A stretch of DNA of 64,000 nucleotides from Helicobacter saguini (GTDB lineage: Bacteria; Campylobacterota; Campylobacteria; Campylobacterales; Helicobacteraceae): contig NZ_JRMP02000001.1 of assembly GCF_000762875.2 (NCBI RefSeq), forward strand, positions 1-64,000, in the 5' to 3' direction. The notes below the pieces were generated by a model. That model was given only the letters and a program-made list of their open reading frames with translations. It ran no database searches and had not been told where the DNA came from. This document shows positions 27,925-37,015 of this stretch, piece by piece; within the stretch, counting starts at the first letter, position 1, and each line of letters begins with the position of its first letter. The position numbers and the translations under genes are program-made.

Positions 27925-28058
27925 CGACTTTTAATCGATTCATAATTTTAAAATGGTGTTGGATACTTTTGTCAAAATATTTATCGCAAAAAGCGTGTAA
28001 ATCCCATTGCTTACGATACATAACGCGATAAATGTAACTTTTTATAAAAACCTAACCT

Positions 28059-29144
28059 TCATAACACTTCGCAAAATATCACACTCTCGCATGCAATAGA
28101 GCCATCAACTGGCTTATCAAACTTAAATGTATAGCCTAGATTCCAAGATTGTATAAGTGGTTTAATATCAAAGAAATCATCTAAATTGTGATAAACACTA
28201 ATTAACATCGCAGGTTTAAAGCGACTAATAGTCTCAAACGCACCCTTTAAAAATTCCTGCTCAAAGCCTTCTATATCAACCTTTATAAAGCCCACATCCA
28301 CATTATTTTCACGCACATAAGAATCTAAAGTAATGATACTAGCCATTTCGCTATGGCTAGATTCTATAATTTCTTTTAAGTCATCTTTAAGGCTTGAGCT
28401 ACCATCAGCCACACTTATTTCTAAAGTGCTTTCACATGCACCCAAGCCCTTATTTATAGGAATAATTCGACTTGATTTATTTAGCTCCAAAGTCTTTAAA
28501 AGCTGCTTAAAATTACTTTTAGTCGCCTCAAAAGTGTGAATCTTTTTATCACAAAATTCTCGTTCAAAAATAATAGCACTATCGCCCACAAAGCCACCCA
28601 CATCGATAAAATCCTTATTTCTAATCTTTTTTAGTGTGCTAGATTCTAAAATGTGCATTCCATGCTTGTGATAAAAGGCATTCATACAAAAATGCGAAAT
28701 GGGTAAAAAATATCCCTCATAACACCAAATATTTTCGCTAACTTGCAAGATATTATCAAAAAAATTTGTTTGTATAGAATCTAAAGCCTTTTTCTCATCT
28801 ATATCATGCAGCTCTATGCAATGCTCTGGCGTGTTGTAGCATTCTTTTAATCGAATGATTATTTTTAGAATCTTTTTTGCCTCTTTAGAATCTAGATTGC
28901 TAATTAGATTGCGTAATCGTTGAAAAAAATTAGGATTAGTGTGTATAAACTCGCCTATTTGCACATGCGGCGGATAATTCCCCCATAACATTCGCTTACT
29001 TTTATCCACAGAATCTTTAAAATACGATGTATTAAAATCGCGAAAGAAAATAGGCACATTAAAGATTCTATAAATATGCCTAGTCCTTATATATTGCCCT
29101 TTGTTTTTTATTTTTCTCTCTTTACTAAAAATCTTAAATCCCAT
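28059..29144 (-). CDS. FkbM-family methyltransferase
   Basis: 361 residues. Residues about 190-330 are an FkbM domain: IDVGGFVGDSAIIFEREF (SAM-binding), IHTFEATKSNFKQLLKTLELN, and GFIKVDIEGFEQEFLKGAFETI, all hallmarks of the family. Family members O-methylate sugars or small molecules, often in surface-glycan loci; the neighbouring glycosyltransferase supports that. AAGGAG precedes the ATG. A 12-base homopolymer lies 49-60 bp upstream of the start. Confidence 0.85.
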   Translation of the reverse strand: MGFKIFSKERKIKNKGQYIRTRHIYRIFNVPIFFRDFNTSYFKDSVDKSKRMLWGNYPPHVQIGEFIHTNPNFFQRLRNLISNLDSKEAKKILKIIIRLKECYNTPEHCIELHDIDEKKALDSIQTNFFDNILQVSENIWCYEGYFLPISHFCMNAFYHKHGMHILESSTLKKIRNKDFIDVGGFVGDSAIIFEREFCDKKIHTFEATKSNFKQLLKTLELNKSSRIIPINKGLGACESTLEISVADGSSSLKDDLKEIIESSHSEMASIITLDSYVRENNVDVGFIKVDIEGFEQEFLKGAFETISRFKPAMLISVYHNLDDFFDIKPLIQSWNLGYTFKFDKPVDGSIACESVIFCEVL

Positions 29145-29192
29145 GTTTTCTCCTTGTGTGATATTTACGATTTATTAAGATTTTTACGATAC

Positions 29193-29204
29193 AAAAAAAA
29201 AAAA
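29193..29204 (-). repeat. 12-base homopolymer upstream of fkbM
   Basis: Twelve A on the plus strand (T on the fkbM strand) followed by GTATCGTAAAAAT. Its position 49-60 bp before the start codon resembles the T16 arrangement at 3273, so it could alter promoter spacing. Confidence 0.5.
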
Positions 29205-29273
29205 CAGATAGTAAATATTAAATAAATTTTGGTTGTTTTCTACCACATACATTCACCCACAAAAAGGACAAAA

Positions 29274-29882
29274 ATGTTCGCATTTTTTAAAGGATTTTTG
29301 CTTACCATATCGCTTACAGCCAGCATAGGTGCGCAAAATCTTTTGCTATTAAAGCAGTGTTTATTAGGAAAATATGTCTTTTTTACGGCATTGATTTTCT
29401 TTTTAAGCGACTGCATTTTGATTAGTTTGGGTGTGTTTGGCATAGGCGAAATCTTTTCAAAAAGCAAGATTCTATCCTTGATAATCGCATTTTGTGGAAT
29501 TATATTTTGCCTGTATTACGCAATTTTATCATTTATATCATTTATTAAGAATGAAAATATACAAGATAACAAGAAAGCTAAAACAACATTAATAAAAACG
29601 CTACTTTTCGCCCTAGCCGTGACATTCCTAAACCCACAAGTATATCTAGACACGATATTTGTGATAGGTGCGGCATCTCTTAGCTTAGATTCTAAGATTT
29701 TATTTTTATGTGGTGCGTTAAGTGCGTCATTTGCGTGGTTTTTCTCCATTGCCCTATTTGCAAAAGCCCTAAATAAATATTTGCTAAACAAAAAATTTTC
29801 CAAATTTATGGATATTTTTAGCATAATTATTATGCTTTGCGTAGTTTATAGCCTTATTGTGTTTGTCGTTAAAAATTTATAG
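29274..29882 (+). CDS. LysE/ArgO-family amino-acid exporter
   Basis: 202 residues, six hydrophobic helices. N-terminal FFKGFLLTISLTASIGAQNLLLLKQCL contains the GAQN motif of LysE/ArgO exporters, and TFLNPQVYLDTIFVIGA is the matching mid-protein motif. These carriers export basic amino acids from the cytoplasm. The ATG at 29274 is chosen because AAAAAGGA precedes it; the longer frame from 29229 has no such site. Confidence 0.88.
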   Translation: MFAFFKGFLLTISLTASIGAQNLLLLKQCLLGKYVFFTALIFFLSDCILISLGVFGIGEIFSKSKILSLIIAFCGIIFCLYYAILSFISFIKNENIQDNKKAKTTLIKTLLFALAVTFLNPQVYLDTIFVIGAASLSLDSKILFLCGALSASFAWFFSIALFAKALNKYLLNKKFSKFMDIFSIIIMLCVVYSLIVFVVKNL

Positions 29883-29927
29883 AATCTAAAACACCAAAGG
29901 GTTTTAAGGATAAATAGTTTTAACTCG

Positions 29928-31172
29928 TTACTTTTTCATAAATTTAAAAACCTTCTTCACAAACATCTTAAAAAAGCCAAAGACCCACACATCCACGCCA
30001 TAAAGCATTGAAAGTTTAAAGTTAAACCAAAGCCCTAAATTCATTTTGTTAGTGAAATGCAGGTGGGCTGGTGGGTTATCAAAGCTGAAATTTACGATAT
30101 TTGCGTCAAAATTAAAAGTATGCACGCCGCTGCCATCAAAGCCAAAGTTACGCGTGTAAGAACGCCTTGCAGGCCACACGACTAGCTTATCTTGCTTGTA
30201 GGCGATGTAGCTAAGATAAATATCCCACAGATTGCTTATTTTACCCTTTTTTTGAGAGCGTGGGAGTGCGAAAAGATGAAACCACGACAAGATATTGCCA
30301 CGCACCAGATGATACGGATTTAGCATAAACCACGCATAACTCTGTGCGTGCGACCAGTCGATATTTTCCCATCTATCACGCCAAGTCCCCCAGCCCCAGC
30401 TATGAAAGGCGTAGGTAAAAAGCACATCTTGCTTATAATTTTTAATTGTGCGACTTTTTAGGTTTGCACTTTGGTGGCTAAACGCCGTGATTGCCATAAT
30501 GCGCGGATTATCCTTGTAAAATTGCAGCGCGTCATTCATAAACTGCAAGAAATTCTCATGCGTTTCAATATCATCTTCAAGCCCTATAAAGCGGTCATAG
30601 CCCTTGTTTTTAAAGATAAAATTAGCGTATTTTACTATGGAATCTTTTATGCCTAAATTGTGTTCGGCTTGTATAATTTCGATGCTTTTGAAAGGTAAAA
30701 TTGTGGGGGGGTTGTTATTAGATTCTATAGTTTCGTTTGCATTCTTAGAATCTAGATTCTGTGAGATTTTAAAATCAATGTTTTTAGATTCTATAGAATC
30801 TAGATTCTGTGTTTTGTTAGAATCTTGCGTGTTTATAGAATCTAGGTTTTTAGATTCTATATTTTCTAACTTTTTAGAATCTAAATTATTAGATTCGATA
30901 TTTTCATAGAATCTAGATTCTGTATTTTCGTTTGTGATAGATTCTATAGAATCTAAATCCTTAGAATTTCCTTTAGCTACTAAGCTTCGCAAATATTCCC
31001 GCACTTCAGCTACGCCTTTTGCGGCTTTACTATCACGTGGCGCATCGCTAAAAACATACACACGCGTTTTGTCTGCCAAGTGATTTTTCGCCAAAGATTC
31101 TATAACCTTTTTAATCTTATCGGCGCGATTATACGCGATAATGCAAACGGGCGCATAAATTTCATTTTCCAT
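29928..31172 (-). CDS. GT-A-fold glycosyltransferase
   Basis: 414 residues. The N-terminus YAPVCIIAYNRADKIKKVIESL is the nucleotide-binding start of a GT-A enzyme and GLEDDIETHENFLQFMNDAL (about 195-215) carries the metal-binding acidic cluster. Between them, residues about 75-155 are a low-complexity run of DSK/ESN units spelled by AGAWTCT words. That run contains a C7 tract (30705-30711 as G on the plus strand) coding NNPPT that could slip. The C-terminal HSWGWGTWRDRWENIDW is typical of LPS/capsule-type transferases. Likely acts on surface glycans. Confidence 0.8.
   Translation of the reverse strand: MENEIYAPVCIIAYNRADKIKKVIESLAKNHLADKTRVYVFSDAPRDSKAAKGVAEVREYLRSLVAKGNSKDLDSIESITNENTESRFYENIESNNLDSKKLENIESKNLDSINTQDSNKTQNLDSIESKNIDFKISQNLDSKNANETIESNNNPPTILPFKSIEIIQAEHNLGIKDSIVKYANFIFKNKGYDRFIGLEDDIETHENFLQFMNDALQFYKDNPRIMAITAFSHQSANLKSRTIKNYKQDVLFTYAFHSWGWGTWRDRWENIDWSHAQSYAWFMLNPYHLVRGNILSWFHLFALPRSQKKGKISNLWDIYLSYIAYKQDKLVVWPARRSYTRNFGFDGSGVHTFNFDANIVNFSFDNPPAHLHFTNKMNLGLWFNFKLSMLYGVDVWVFGFFKMFVKKVFKFMKK
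30716..30960. repeat. Dense AGAWTCT cluster inside the glycosyltransferase gene
   Basis: By eye at least fifteen AGATTCT or AGAATCT words stand in about 245 bp, read as ESN, ESK, DSI and DSK in the minus-strand gene. Comparable clusters: 8905-9020, 9570-9700, 35460-35880, 48400-48520, 56280-56600, 58020-58290. Confidence 0.85.
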
Positions 31173-31179
31173 ATTTTCC

Positions 31180-31896
31180 CTACTTTATGACTTTTTCTAA
31201 GTTATGAAATGTGATACTTTTAAGTGAAAAAATTGCACTAAAATACATAATCAAAGCTGGGGCAATCATAAACACCACGATGAAACTAGCCACCGCGCGT
31301 GCCTCCACAAAGCCAAACTTTAGCACAAAAATCCCGCAAATTATACACAAAATAAGTGCATAAAAGCTGTAAATGAAAAGCGAAATGCCACTTAGCCGCG
31401 TCCATATCCGCAAATATCGATATAATAAAAAAAAGAAAAACAGCGTGACTAGCAGGATTGTGAGTGTGTTATCTTCGCTTTTTGGTAGGAAATATAAAAT
31501 CACGCAAATGCAAATTAATGTCGCGTAATAGCCTGAAAGAAGGCTTTTTGCTTTTCTATCGATTAAAAATAAGCCGCCTAAAAAGATAAATTGTCCTATT
31601 AATGAAGCGGCGAAAAATATCGTGCTGCTCGTGCTTTTGTGGCTTTTAGATTCTATAGAATCTTTTTCATTAATATTGTGTTTAGCAGATGAAAAGGTAG
31701 AATCTTGCAAATTAGATTCTATATTTTCTCCATTGATATTGTGGTTTGGCGAAAGATTAGAATCTTGCGACTTAGATTCCATAGAATCTTGCCTATTTTG
31801 CGACATTTCATAATCATTTGTAAAAACTAATTCGCAAAATGAAGCGATAAATGAGATTAAGATTCCAACGATTAAAAAAGTTTTAATTTTCCGCAT
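31180..31896 (-). CDS. Unrecognised polytopic membrane protein
   Basis: 238 residues. One N-terminal helix (TFLIVGILISFIASFCELVF), then a hydrophilic low-complexity stretch (about 33-88; SQNRQDSMESKSQDSN) made of AGAWTCT words, then about five helices (for example FFAASLIGQFIFLGGLFLID and ALILCIICGIFVLKFGF). It overlaps the 3' end of the PAP2 gene by 14 bp and ends 8 bp before the glycosyltransferase start, so the three probably form one operon. No family recognised. Confidence 0.65.
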   Translation of the reverse strand: MRKIKTFLIVGILISFIASFCELVFTNDYEMSQNRQDSMESKSQDSNLSPNHNINGENIESNLQDSTFSSAKHNINEKDSIESKSHKSTSSTIFFAASLIGQFIFLGGLFLIDRKAKSLLSGYYATLICICVILYFLPKSEDNTLTILLVTLFFFFLLYRYLRIWTRLSGISLFIYSFYALILCIICGIFVLKFGFVEARAVASFIVVFMIAPALIMYFSAIFSLKSITFHNLEKVIK

Positions 31897-32440
31897 TTTT
31901 TTCCTTTTTAGTTAGATTCTGTGTTGAACTTTTTTGCTTAAAAGTTAGCTTTTTTACAACTATAAACGCAGTGAAAAATCCCAAAATCGCCCCACAAATC
32001 ACCTGCAAAGTCGTATGCCGCATCACATAAATGCGCGAAAGCCCCACAAACGCGGCAAAAATAAAGGCAATTAGCCCAAATTTCACGCCAAATTTCGCCC
32101 AAATAAAGCCACACGCAATAAACGCCGCAGTCGTATGCCCACTAGGAAAGCCATCAAAATCGCTCAAAACATCGGGTCGCTGGGAAATTCGCGCAATATT
32201 TTCGTGATAAAATCGCAGTGTCGTGCTAAAATAATGCTTAAGTAAAAGCATAATGCCAAGAGCAATAATGCTAGATATAAAAAGCTGCAAAATTCCTAAC
32301 TTATCTTTTTTTATAATTAGAAATATTAGAATAAAAAAGATAAAAAATTGCATAATATCGCCATAAGTCGCCACCCCACTTTGTGAAAAAGGCTTTAAAT
32401 TTAAAAAAAACGAAATAATTTCAATAGGCAAGACAAACAT
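31883..32440 (-). CDS. PAP2-family phosphatase
   Basis: 185 residues, several membrane helices. The catalytic motifs are FPSGHTTAAF (about 93-102) and GLSRIYVMRHTTLQVICGAILG (about 132-153); an N-terminal KXXXXXXRP motif is not obvious. Homologs include lipid A phosphatases LpxE/LpxF and undecaprenyl-pyrophosphate phosphatases, so a role in lipid A or carrier-lipid dephosphorylation at the periplasmic face is likely. The start codon follows AAAATGATTT... without a strong ribosome site. Confidence 0.85.
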   Translation of the reverse strand: MFVLPIEIISFFLNLKPFSQSGVATYGDIMQFFIFFILIFLIIKKDKLGILQLFISSIIALGIMLLLKHYFSTTLRFYHENIARISQRPDVLSDFDGFPSGHTTAAFIACGFIWAKFGVKFGLIAFIFAAFVGLSRIYVMRHTTLQVICGAILGFFTAFIVVKKLTFKQKSSTQNLTKKEKNAEN

Positions 32441-32514
32441 ATAAATCCTAAAAAATCATTTTGACAAAACAAAAAAAAGATTCTAGAATCTTTTTTAAAA
32501 TAAAAAGGAAAAAA

Positions 32515-33762
32515 ATGAAAAAACAAATAGAAAATATTTTAAATGCCTTGAAAAATGATGATAATTATAGAATCTTAAAGCAGTTTTTGGATTCTAAAGA
32601 TTTGCAAGATTCTAATGGGAAGATTCTAAATCTATCAAGTAATGATTATTTGAATTTATCGAGTAATAAGTTATTAAAACAAGAGTTTTTAGATTCTATA
32701 GATTCTAAAGATTTGTATTTTTCTAGTAGTAGTTCTAGAATCTTAAATAATGATTTTAGTATTTTTGAAAGGTTAGAATCTTTTTTAGCTAGTAAGTTTG
32801 AGAATAAAGATGCTTTAGTTTTTAATAGCGGTTATCACCTTAATATTTCTTGTTTGCAAGCCCTTGTAACGCTGCAAAATACGATATTTCTTTGCGATAA
32901 ATTTGCCCATGCAAGTATCATTGATGGCTTAAAACTTGGCAGGGCAAATTTCAAGCGATACGCGCATAATGATATAAATGACTTGCAAAATTTGCTTGAA
33001 TCACATGCTACAAAGCACGATAATATCGTTATTTTAAGTGAAGAGCTTTTTAGTATGGATGGTGATTTCGCTCCTTTGCAAGATTTAATTAACCTTAAGA
33101 ATGAGTATCAAAAAAGGGGTAAAAATGTGCTACTTTATATCGATTGTGCGCATAGTGTGGGCGCTGTGGGTCGCGATGGTTTGGGCTTGGCGCAAGATTT
33201 GGGCTTGGCAAAGGATATTGATTTTCTCATTTTTACCTTTGGCAAGGCGATTAATTCTATCGGGGCGTGTGTGATATGCGATAGAATCTATAAAGTTTTT
33301 TTTATTAATAAGGCGCGTGGCTTTATTTTTTCGACTGCTTTGCCGCCTATTAATGTGGCTTACACATTATTTATTTTTAAAAAAATTCTAAATATGCGAA
33401 GTGAAAGAAAAAAATTAAGCGAAATTTCTAACTTTTTTAGAGAAAAATTCGGTGAGATTTTTTTAGATTCTAAAGGCGAATTTATAGAATCTAACTTGCC
33501 TTTATTAGATTCTAAAAGCGATTTTTTAGAATCTAAAATCACGCTAAAAGGCGATGCACACATCATTTCGCTAATTTTAGGCGAAAATAAAAAAGCACTA
33601 AATCTTTCAAAGATTCTATTAAATCACGGAATTTTCGCTCCAGCCATAAAAGAGCCAAGCGTCCCACGCAATACCGCCCGCCTTAGAATCTCTTTACACT
33701 GCGACATAAGAAGGGAACAGATTCTAAAATTGCTTGAAATTTTAAAAGATTCTAGATTCTAG
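32515..33762 (+). CDS. bioF: 8-amino-7-oxononanoate synthase-like enzyme
   Basis: 415 residues, alpha-oxoamine synthase family (PLP). Motifs: LSSNDYLNLSSN near 40-50, FNSGYHLNISCLQAL (about 104), LYIDCAHSVGAVGRDGLGL (PLP ring Asp-x-x-His, about 208-226) and FTFGKAINSIGACV carrying the Schiff-base Lys near 242. BioF condenses pimeloyl and alanine for biotin. Glycine C-acetyltransferase is the alternative within the family. AAAAGGA selects the ATG at 32515. Insertions near 60-85 and 320-345 are AGAWTCT-derived (FLDSIDSKDL, FIESNLPLLDSK). Confidence 0.85.
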   Translation: MKKQIENILNALKNDDNYRILKQFLDSKDLQDSNGKILNLSSNDYLNLSSNKLLKQEFLDSIDSKDLYFSSSSSRILNNDFSIFERLESFLASKFENKDALVFNSGYHLNISCLQALVTLQNTIFLCDKFAHASIIDGLKLGRANFKRYAHNDINDLQNLLESHATKHDNIVILSEELFSMDGDFAPLQDLINLKNEYQKRGKNVLLYIDCAHSVGAVGRDGLGLAQDLGLAKDIDFLIFTFGKAINSIGACVICDRIYKVFFINKARGFIFSTALPPINVAYTLFIFKKILNMRSERKKLSEISNFFREKFGEIFLDSKGEFIESNLPLLDSKSDFLESKITLKGDAHIISLILGENKKALNLSKILLNHGIFAPAIKEPSVPRNTARLRISLHCDIRREQILKLLEILKDSRF

Positions 33763-33763
33763 T

Positions 33764-36001
33764 CTACTCCACGGTTACGCTTTTGGCTAGGTTTCGTGGC
33801 ATATCGACGTCTCGATTTAGGCGAATGGCGATTTCTAGGGCTAGTAGTTGCAAGATTACCATCATAGAAAAAAATTCTTCCATATAGCTATTAAATTTTG
33901 GAATCTTAACTAAATCATCGGCTAGTTCAAACTCCAAAGGCGTAATCGCACAAATTGTAGAATCTCGCGCAATTAGCTCTTCTACATTGCTTTTAGTCTT
34001 ATCATAAAGCAGATTTTTTGGCATTAGAGCAAGGGTGAAAAGCTCACTATCAGCTAGGGCAATGGGTCCGTGCTTCATTTCACCGCTAGGATAGCCTTCA
34101 GCGTGTAGGTAGCTAATTTCTTTGAGTTTTAACGCCCCTTCAAGAGCCAAAGGATAAAAAATATCGCGCCCTATGAAAAAAAAGCCATGCCCATGCAAAT
34201 ACCGCCGTGACAAGCGTTTCAGCCTATCGTGCATTTTGCTATCAACTTTCGTTGCTTTTTGTGCGTTTATCATCGCATTTATCTCGCTTTTTACGCCGAT
34301 TTTATCGATTTTCCCACGCTTTATGCCAAGCAAAACGCTAAAAATCCAAAGTAGCATAACCTGCGTAGCAAAGGCTTTCGTGCTTGCCACGCCCTTTTCA
34401 ATGCCAGCGCGCGTTAAAATCGCATAGTCCGCCAGCCGCACCATCGCGCTATTATCGACATTGCAAATCGCCAATGTTGGCAGCCCCTTATCTTTGGCAA
34501 GTTTTAACGCCTGAAGTGTGTCCGCCGTCTCGCCACTTTGCGAAATGACGATAAAAAGCTCATCGCTATCAAGCACAGGCTTTGCATAGCGAAACTCACT
34601 TGCAATATGCGTAGAAACGCGCACACGCGCCTTTCGCTCAATCAAATATTTGCCAACTAACGCGCTATGATAGCTCGTCCCACACGCGCAAATTGCGATA
34701 TTGCGAAACCGCGTAAAAAAGGTAGAATCTAGCTCATCTAGGGCGATTTTACCTTCACTCACGCGCCCCATCATCGTCTCTAGCAAAACCGCTTCTTGCT
34801 CATAGATTTCCTTTTCCATAAAAAAGCGGTAGCCATCCTTTTGCGCCGCGCCTTTTGTGGCTTTGAAAGATTCTATATTTTTTAGCGTATTGAAGCTATA
34901 AATGTCCATGTAGCCGCACTCGCCATCATTTATATATGCGACTTTATCGACAAGTCCTACAAGGGCGGCATCGGAGCTGGCGAAATATATTTCGTGCGGT
35001 TTTTGCGTGTTAGATTCCGTAATTTGCAGGGTTTCCTTGCTATTTATCCCTATCATTAAGGGCGAGTGCAAACGTGCGTAAAAAATCTTAGTTGGCTCTA
35101 GCTTTGTGATTAGCAAAATGGCGTAACTCCCGCTAAGACGCTCTATTGTTTTTTTAAATGCGATTTCTGGGGTAAATTCACGCGCATAAAATTCAAACAA
35201 ATGCACGATTACTTCGGTGTCTGTCTGGCTTTTGAAACTCACGCCATTGCTTTCTAGCTCGGCTTTTAACTCTTTGTAGTTTTCGATAATGCCATTATGC
35301 ACGAGACTTGCGTGTGTGGCGGTGTGTGGGTGGGCGTTTATTTGCGTTGGAGCGCCGTGTGTTGCCCACCTTGTGTGACCGATTGCTACGCCAAAGCCTT
35401 TGAATGTGCTTTCACCTATTTCATTTTCAAGATTAACCAACTTGCCTACGGCGCGAAAAGATTCTATGTTGTTAGATTCTATGCAGGGTTTAGAATCTTT
35501 AAAATTTGCGTTTTTAGATTCTGTATTTTTATCATTGTGAGAATTTGCTAAAAATTCAGTGTTTTTAGAATCTAGATTCTGTATTTTTTTAGAATCTTTA
35601 GAATCTACGCCCTTAACTTTTGTATTTTTCTTAGAATCTTTGCTCTTAGATTCCATATTTTGTGAATGTTTAAAATCTGTTTTATCGTCATAATCTATGT
35701 TTTTAGAATCTTTTTTAGAATCTTGCAAACTAGATTCTATATTTTGTTTAGAATCTGTGTTTGGTTTAATATGGCTTTGCAAATTAGAATCCTTAGATTC
35801 TAAAAAACTACTAGCCACACTAGATAGGCTTTGTAACTTAGAATCTTTACTATTAGATTCTAAAGAAACACTAGAAAGGCTAGGCGTAAGTAGCACCGCC
35901 ATACCAGCACTATCATACCCACGATATTCAAGCTCTTTTAGCCCATTTATAATAACTTCTTTTTTCTCTTTACAACCGATAAATCCAACAATCCCACACA
36001 T
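33764..36001 (-). CDS. glmS: Glutamine-fructose-6-phosphate aminotransferase with a repeat-derived insertion
   Basis: 745 residues against about 600 for the family. Cys2 of MCGIVGFIG is the glutaminase nucleophile and HTRWATHG (about 212) and NGIIENY belong to the same domain. The two SIS domains follow (ISQSGETADTLQALKLAKDKG, and GVASTKAFATQV), ending with the conserved LAKSVTVE. Residues about 45-180 interrupt the glutaminase domain with a run of DSK, ESK and QDSK units encoded by AGAWTCT words. The domain resumes exactly at FRAVGKLVNLE. Makes glucosamine-6-phosphate for peptidoglycan and LPS. Expected essential, so the insertion must be tolerated in a surface loop. Confidence 0.95.
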   Translation of the reverse strand: MCGIVGFIGCKEKKEVIINGLKELEYRGYDSAGMAVLLTPSLSSVSLESNSKDSKLQSLSSVASSFLESKDSNLQSHIKPNTDSKQNIESSLQDSKKDSKNIDYDDKTDFKHSQNMESKSKDSKKNTKVKGVDSKDSKKIQNLDSKNTEFLANSHNDKNTESKNANFKDSKPCIESNNIESFRAVGKLVNLENEIGESTFKGFGVAIGHTRWATHGAPTQINAHPHTATHASLVHNGIIENYKELKAELESNGVSFKSQTDTEVIVHLFEFYAREFTPEIAFKKTIERLSGSYAILLITKLEPTKIFYARLHSPLMIGINSKETLQITESNTQKPHEIYFASSDAALVGLVDKVAYINDGECGYMDIYSFNTLKNIESFKATKGAAQKDGYRFFMEKEIYEQEAVLLETMMGRVSEGKIALDELDSTFFTRFRNIAICACGTSYHSALVGKYLIERKARVRVSTHIASEFRYAKPVLDSDELFIVISQSGETADTLQALKLAKDKGLPTLAICNVDNSAMVRLADYAILTRAGIEKGVASTKAFATQVMLLWIFSVLLGIKRGKIDKIGVKSEINAMINAQKATKVDSKMHDRLKRLSRRYLHGHGFFFIGRDIFYPLALEGALKLKEISYLHAEGYPSGEMKHGPIALADSELFTLALMPKNLLYDKTKSNVEELIARDSTICAITPLEFELADDLVKIPKFNSYMEEFFSMMVILQLLALEIAIRLNRDVDMPRNLAKSVTVE
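35460..35880. repeat. AGAWTCT expansion inside glmS
   Basis: About 420 bp in which most positions belong to AGATTCT/AGAATCT words separated by a few bases. It matches exactly the part of the protein that has no counterpart in normal-length GlmS. Confidence 0.85.
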
Positions 36002-36032
36002 CTTTTTTCCTATTTAAACTTACAAGTTAAAC

Positions 36033-36803
36033 TTAATTACATACCATCACAACATTTGCTCTACTTGTGATATTCTCTTCTTTTGTAATAGGTAGCTCTA
36101 TGTTCGAATCTTGTGTGCTTAATGACATACTAGCACTTTTTAGCATTGGATAATGGATAGAATCAAAGTTAATATTTGATGTCTTACATGTCTTATTTAA
36201 TCTTTTTTCATACTCTTTTGCAATATTATCAATTTTACTTAGTAGGTCATATTGTAATTCTTGTATATATTTGTCATTTTCTTGCTCTGTAATTATGGGG
36301 TTTAATGGATGAATTACAATGTCTAGATATTCATTAGAATCTATAATCTTATTAATTTTATTAAGCAAGTCGTTATATGAATTTTTTTGCGTTTCACTGA
36401 TTTTACATTCGATTTGACTCCTTGCATCATAGCCTTTTTTGCGCACATTATTATCATAATAATCTTTTAATCCAAGAGAATAACCACCGCCATTACAAAT
36501 ATTTGAATATTCCTTAATAGCAGTAATAATACTATTAAAATCCTGCGTTATTCTATTTTTTTGTTTAGAATCTATATTGTCTAATTCTCTTAACTTATTA
36601 GTCCCTACAATTTCGATATTTCCTTGAAATGTGCTAGGCATTACACTCTTTTTAATTGATATATTTTGAGTTATATTCATTTCGTCAGTTTTAACAACAT
36701 CCTTGCCATTCCATTTTTCAATGACAAATATATAAAACAAAATCCCGCCAGCAAATAAAGTTAAAGCAATAAGCATAATGCAAATATTCTTTACCCAAGC
36801 CAT
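36033..36803 (-). CDS. Unrecognised membrane-anchored protein
   Basis: 256 residues. One N-terminal helix (NICIMLIALTLFAGGILFYIFVI) and a periplasmic part with several predicted helices and six cysteines scattered (YSNICNGGG, RSQIECKIS). The start ATG 36803 follows AAAGGA at the right distance; the longer frame does not. No homolog recognised. It sits alone between glmS and hisZ. Confidence 0.6.
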   Translation of the reverse strand: MAWVKNICIMLIALTLFAGGILFYIFVIEKWNGKDVVKTDEMNITQNISIKKSVMPSTFQGNIEIVGTNKLRELDNIDSKQKNRITQDFNSIITAIKEYSNICNGGGYSLGLKDYYDNNVRKKGYDARSQIECKISETQKNSYNDLLNKINKIIDSNEYLDIVIHPLNPIITEQENDKYIQELQYDLLSKIDNIAKEYEKRLNKTCKTSNINFDSIHYPMLKSASMSLSTQDSNIELPITKEENITSRANVVMVCN

Positions 36804-36973
36804 ATACATCCTTTCAACGTTTAAGATATAAAATGCTATCAAAAAAGTTTTATTTTTCAATTAAAAAATGTTTTGTAGTGATAAATTTATCACAATTACA
36901 TTAAGATTCTATTCGATACCACAACTATTAAAATTCATAGAGGTAAAACACCTTTTATTAACAACAACAAATT

Positions 36974-36979
36974 ATAATT
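36974..36979 (+). promoter_or_regulatory. -10 box of hisZ-purA
   Basis: AAATTATAATTC holds TATAAT about 37 bp before the hisZ start. Confidence 0.4.
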
Positions 36980-37015
36980 CTAGCTTATGAATTTCAAACA
37001 CAAAGGCTAAAGGCA

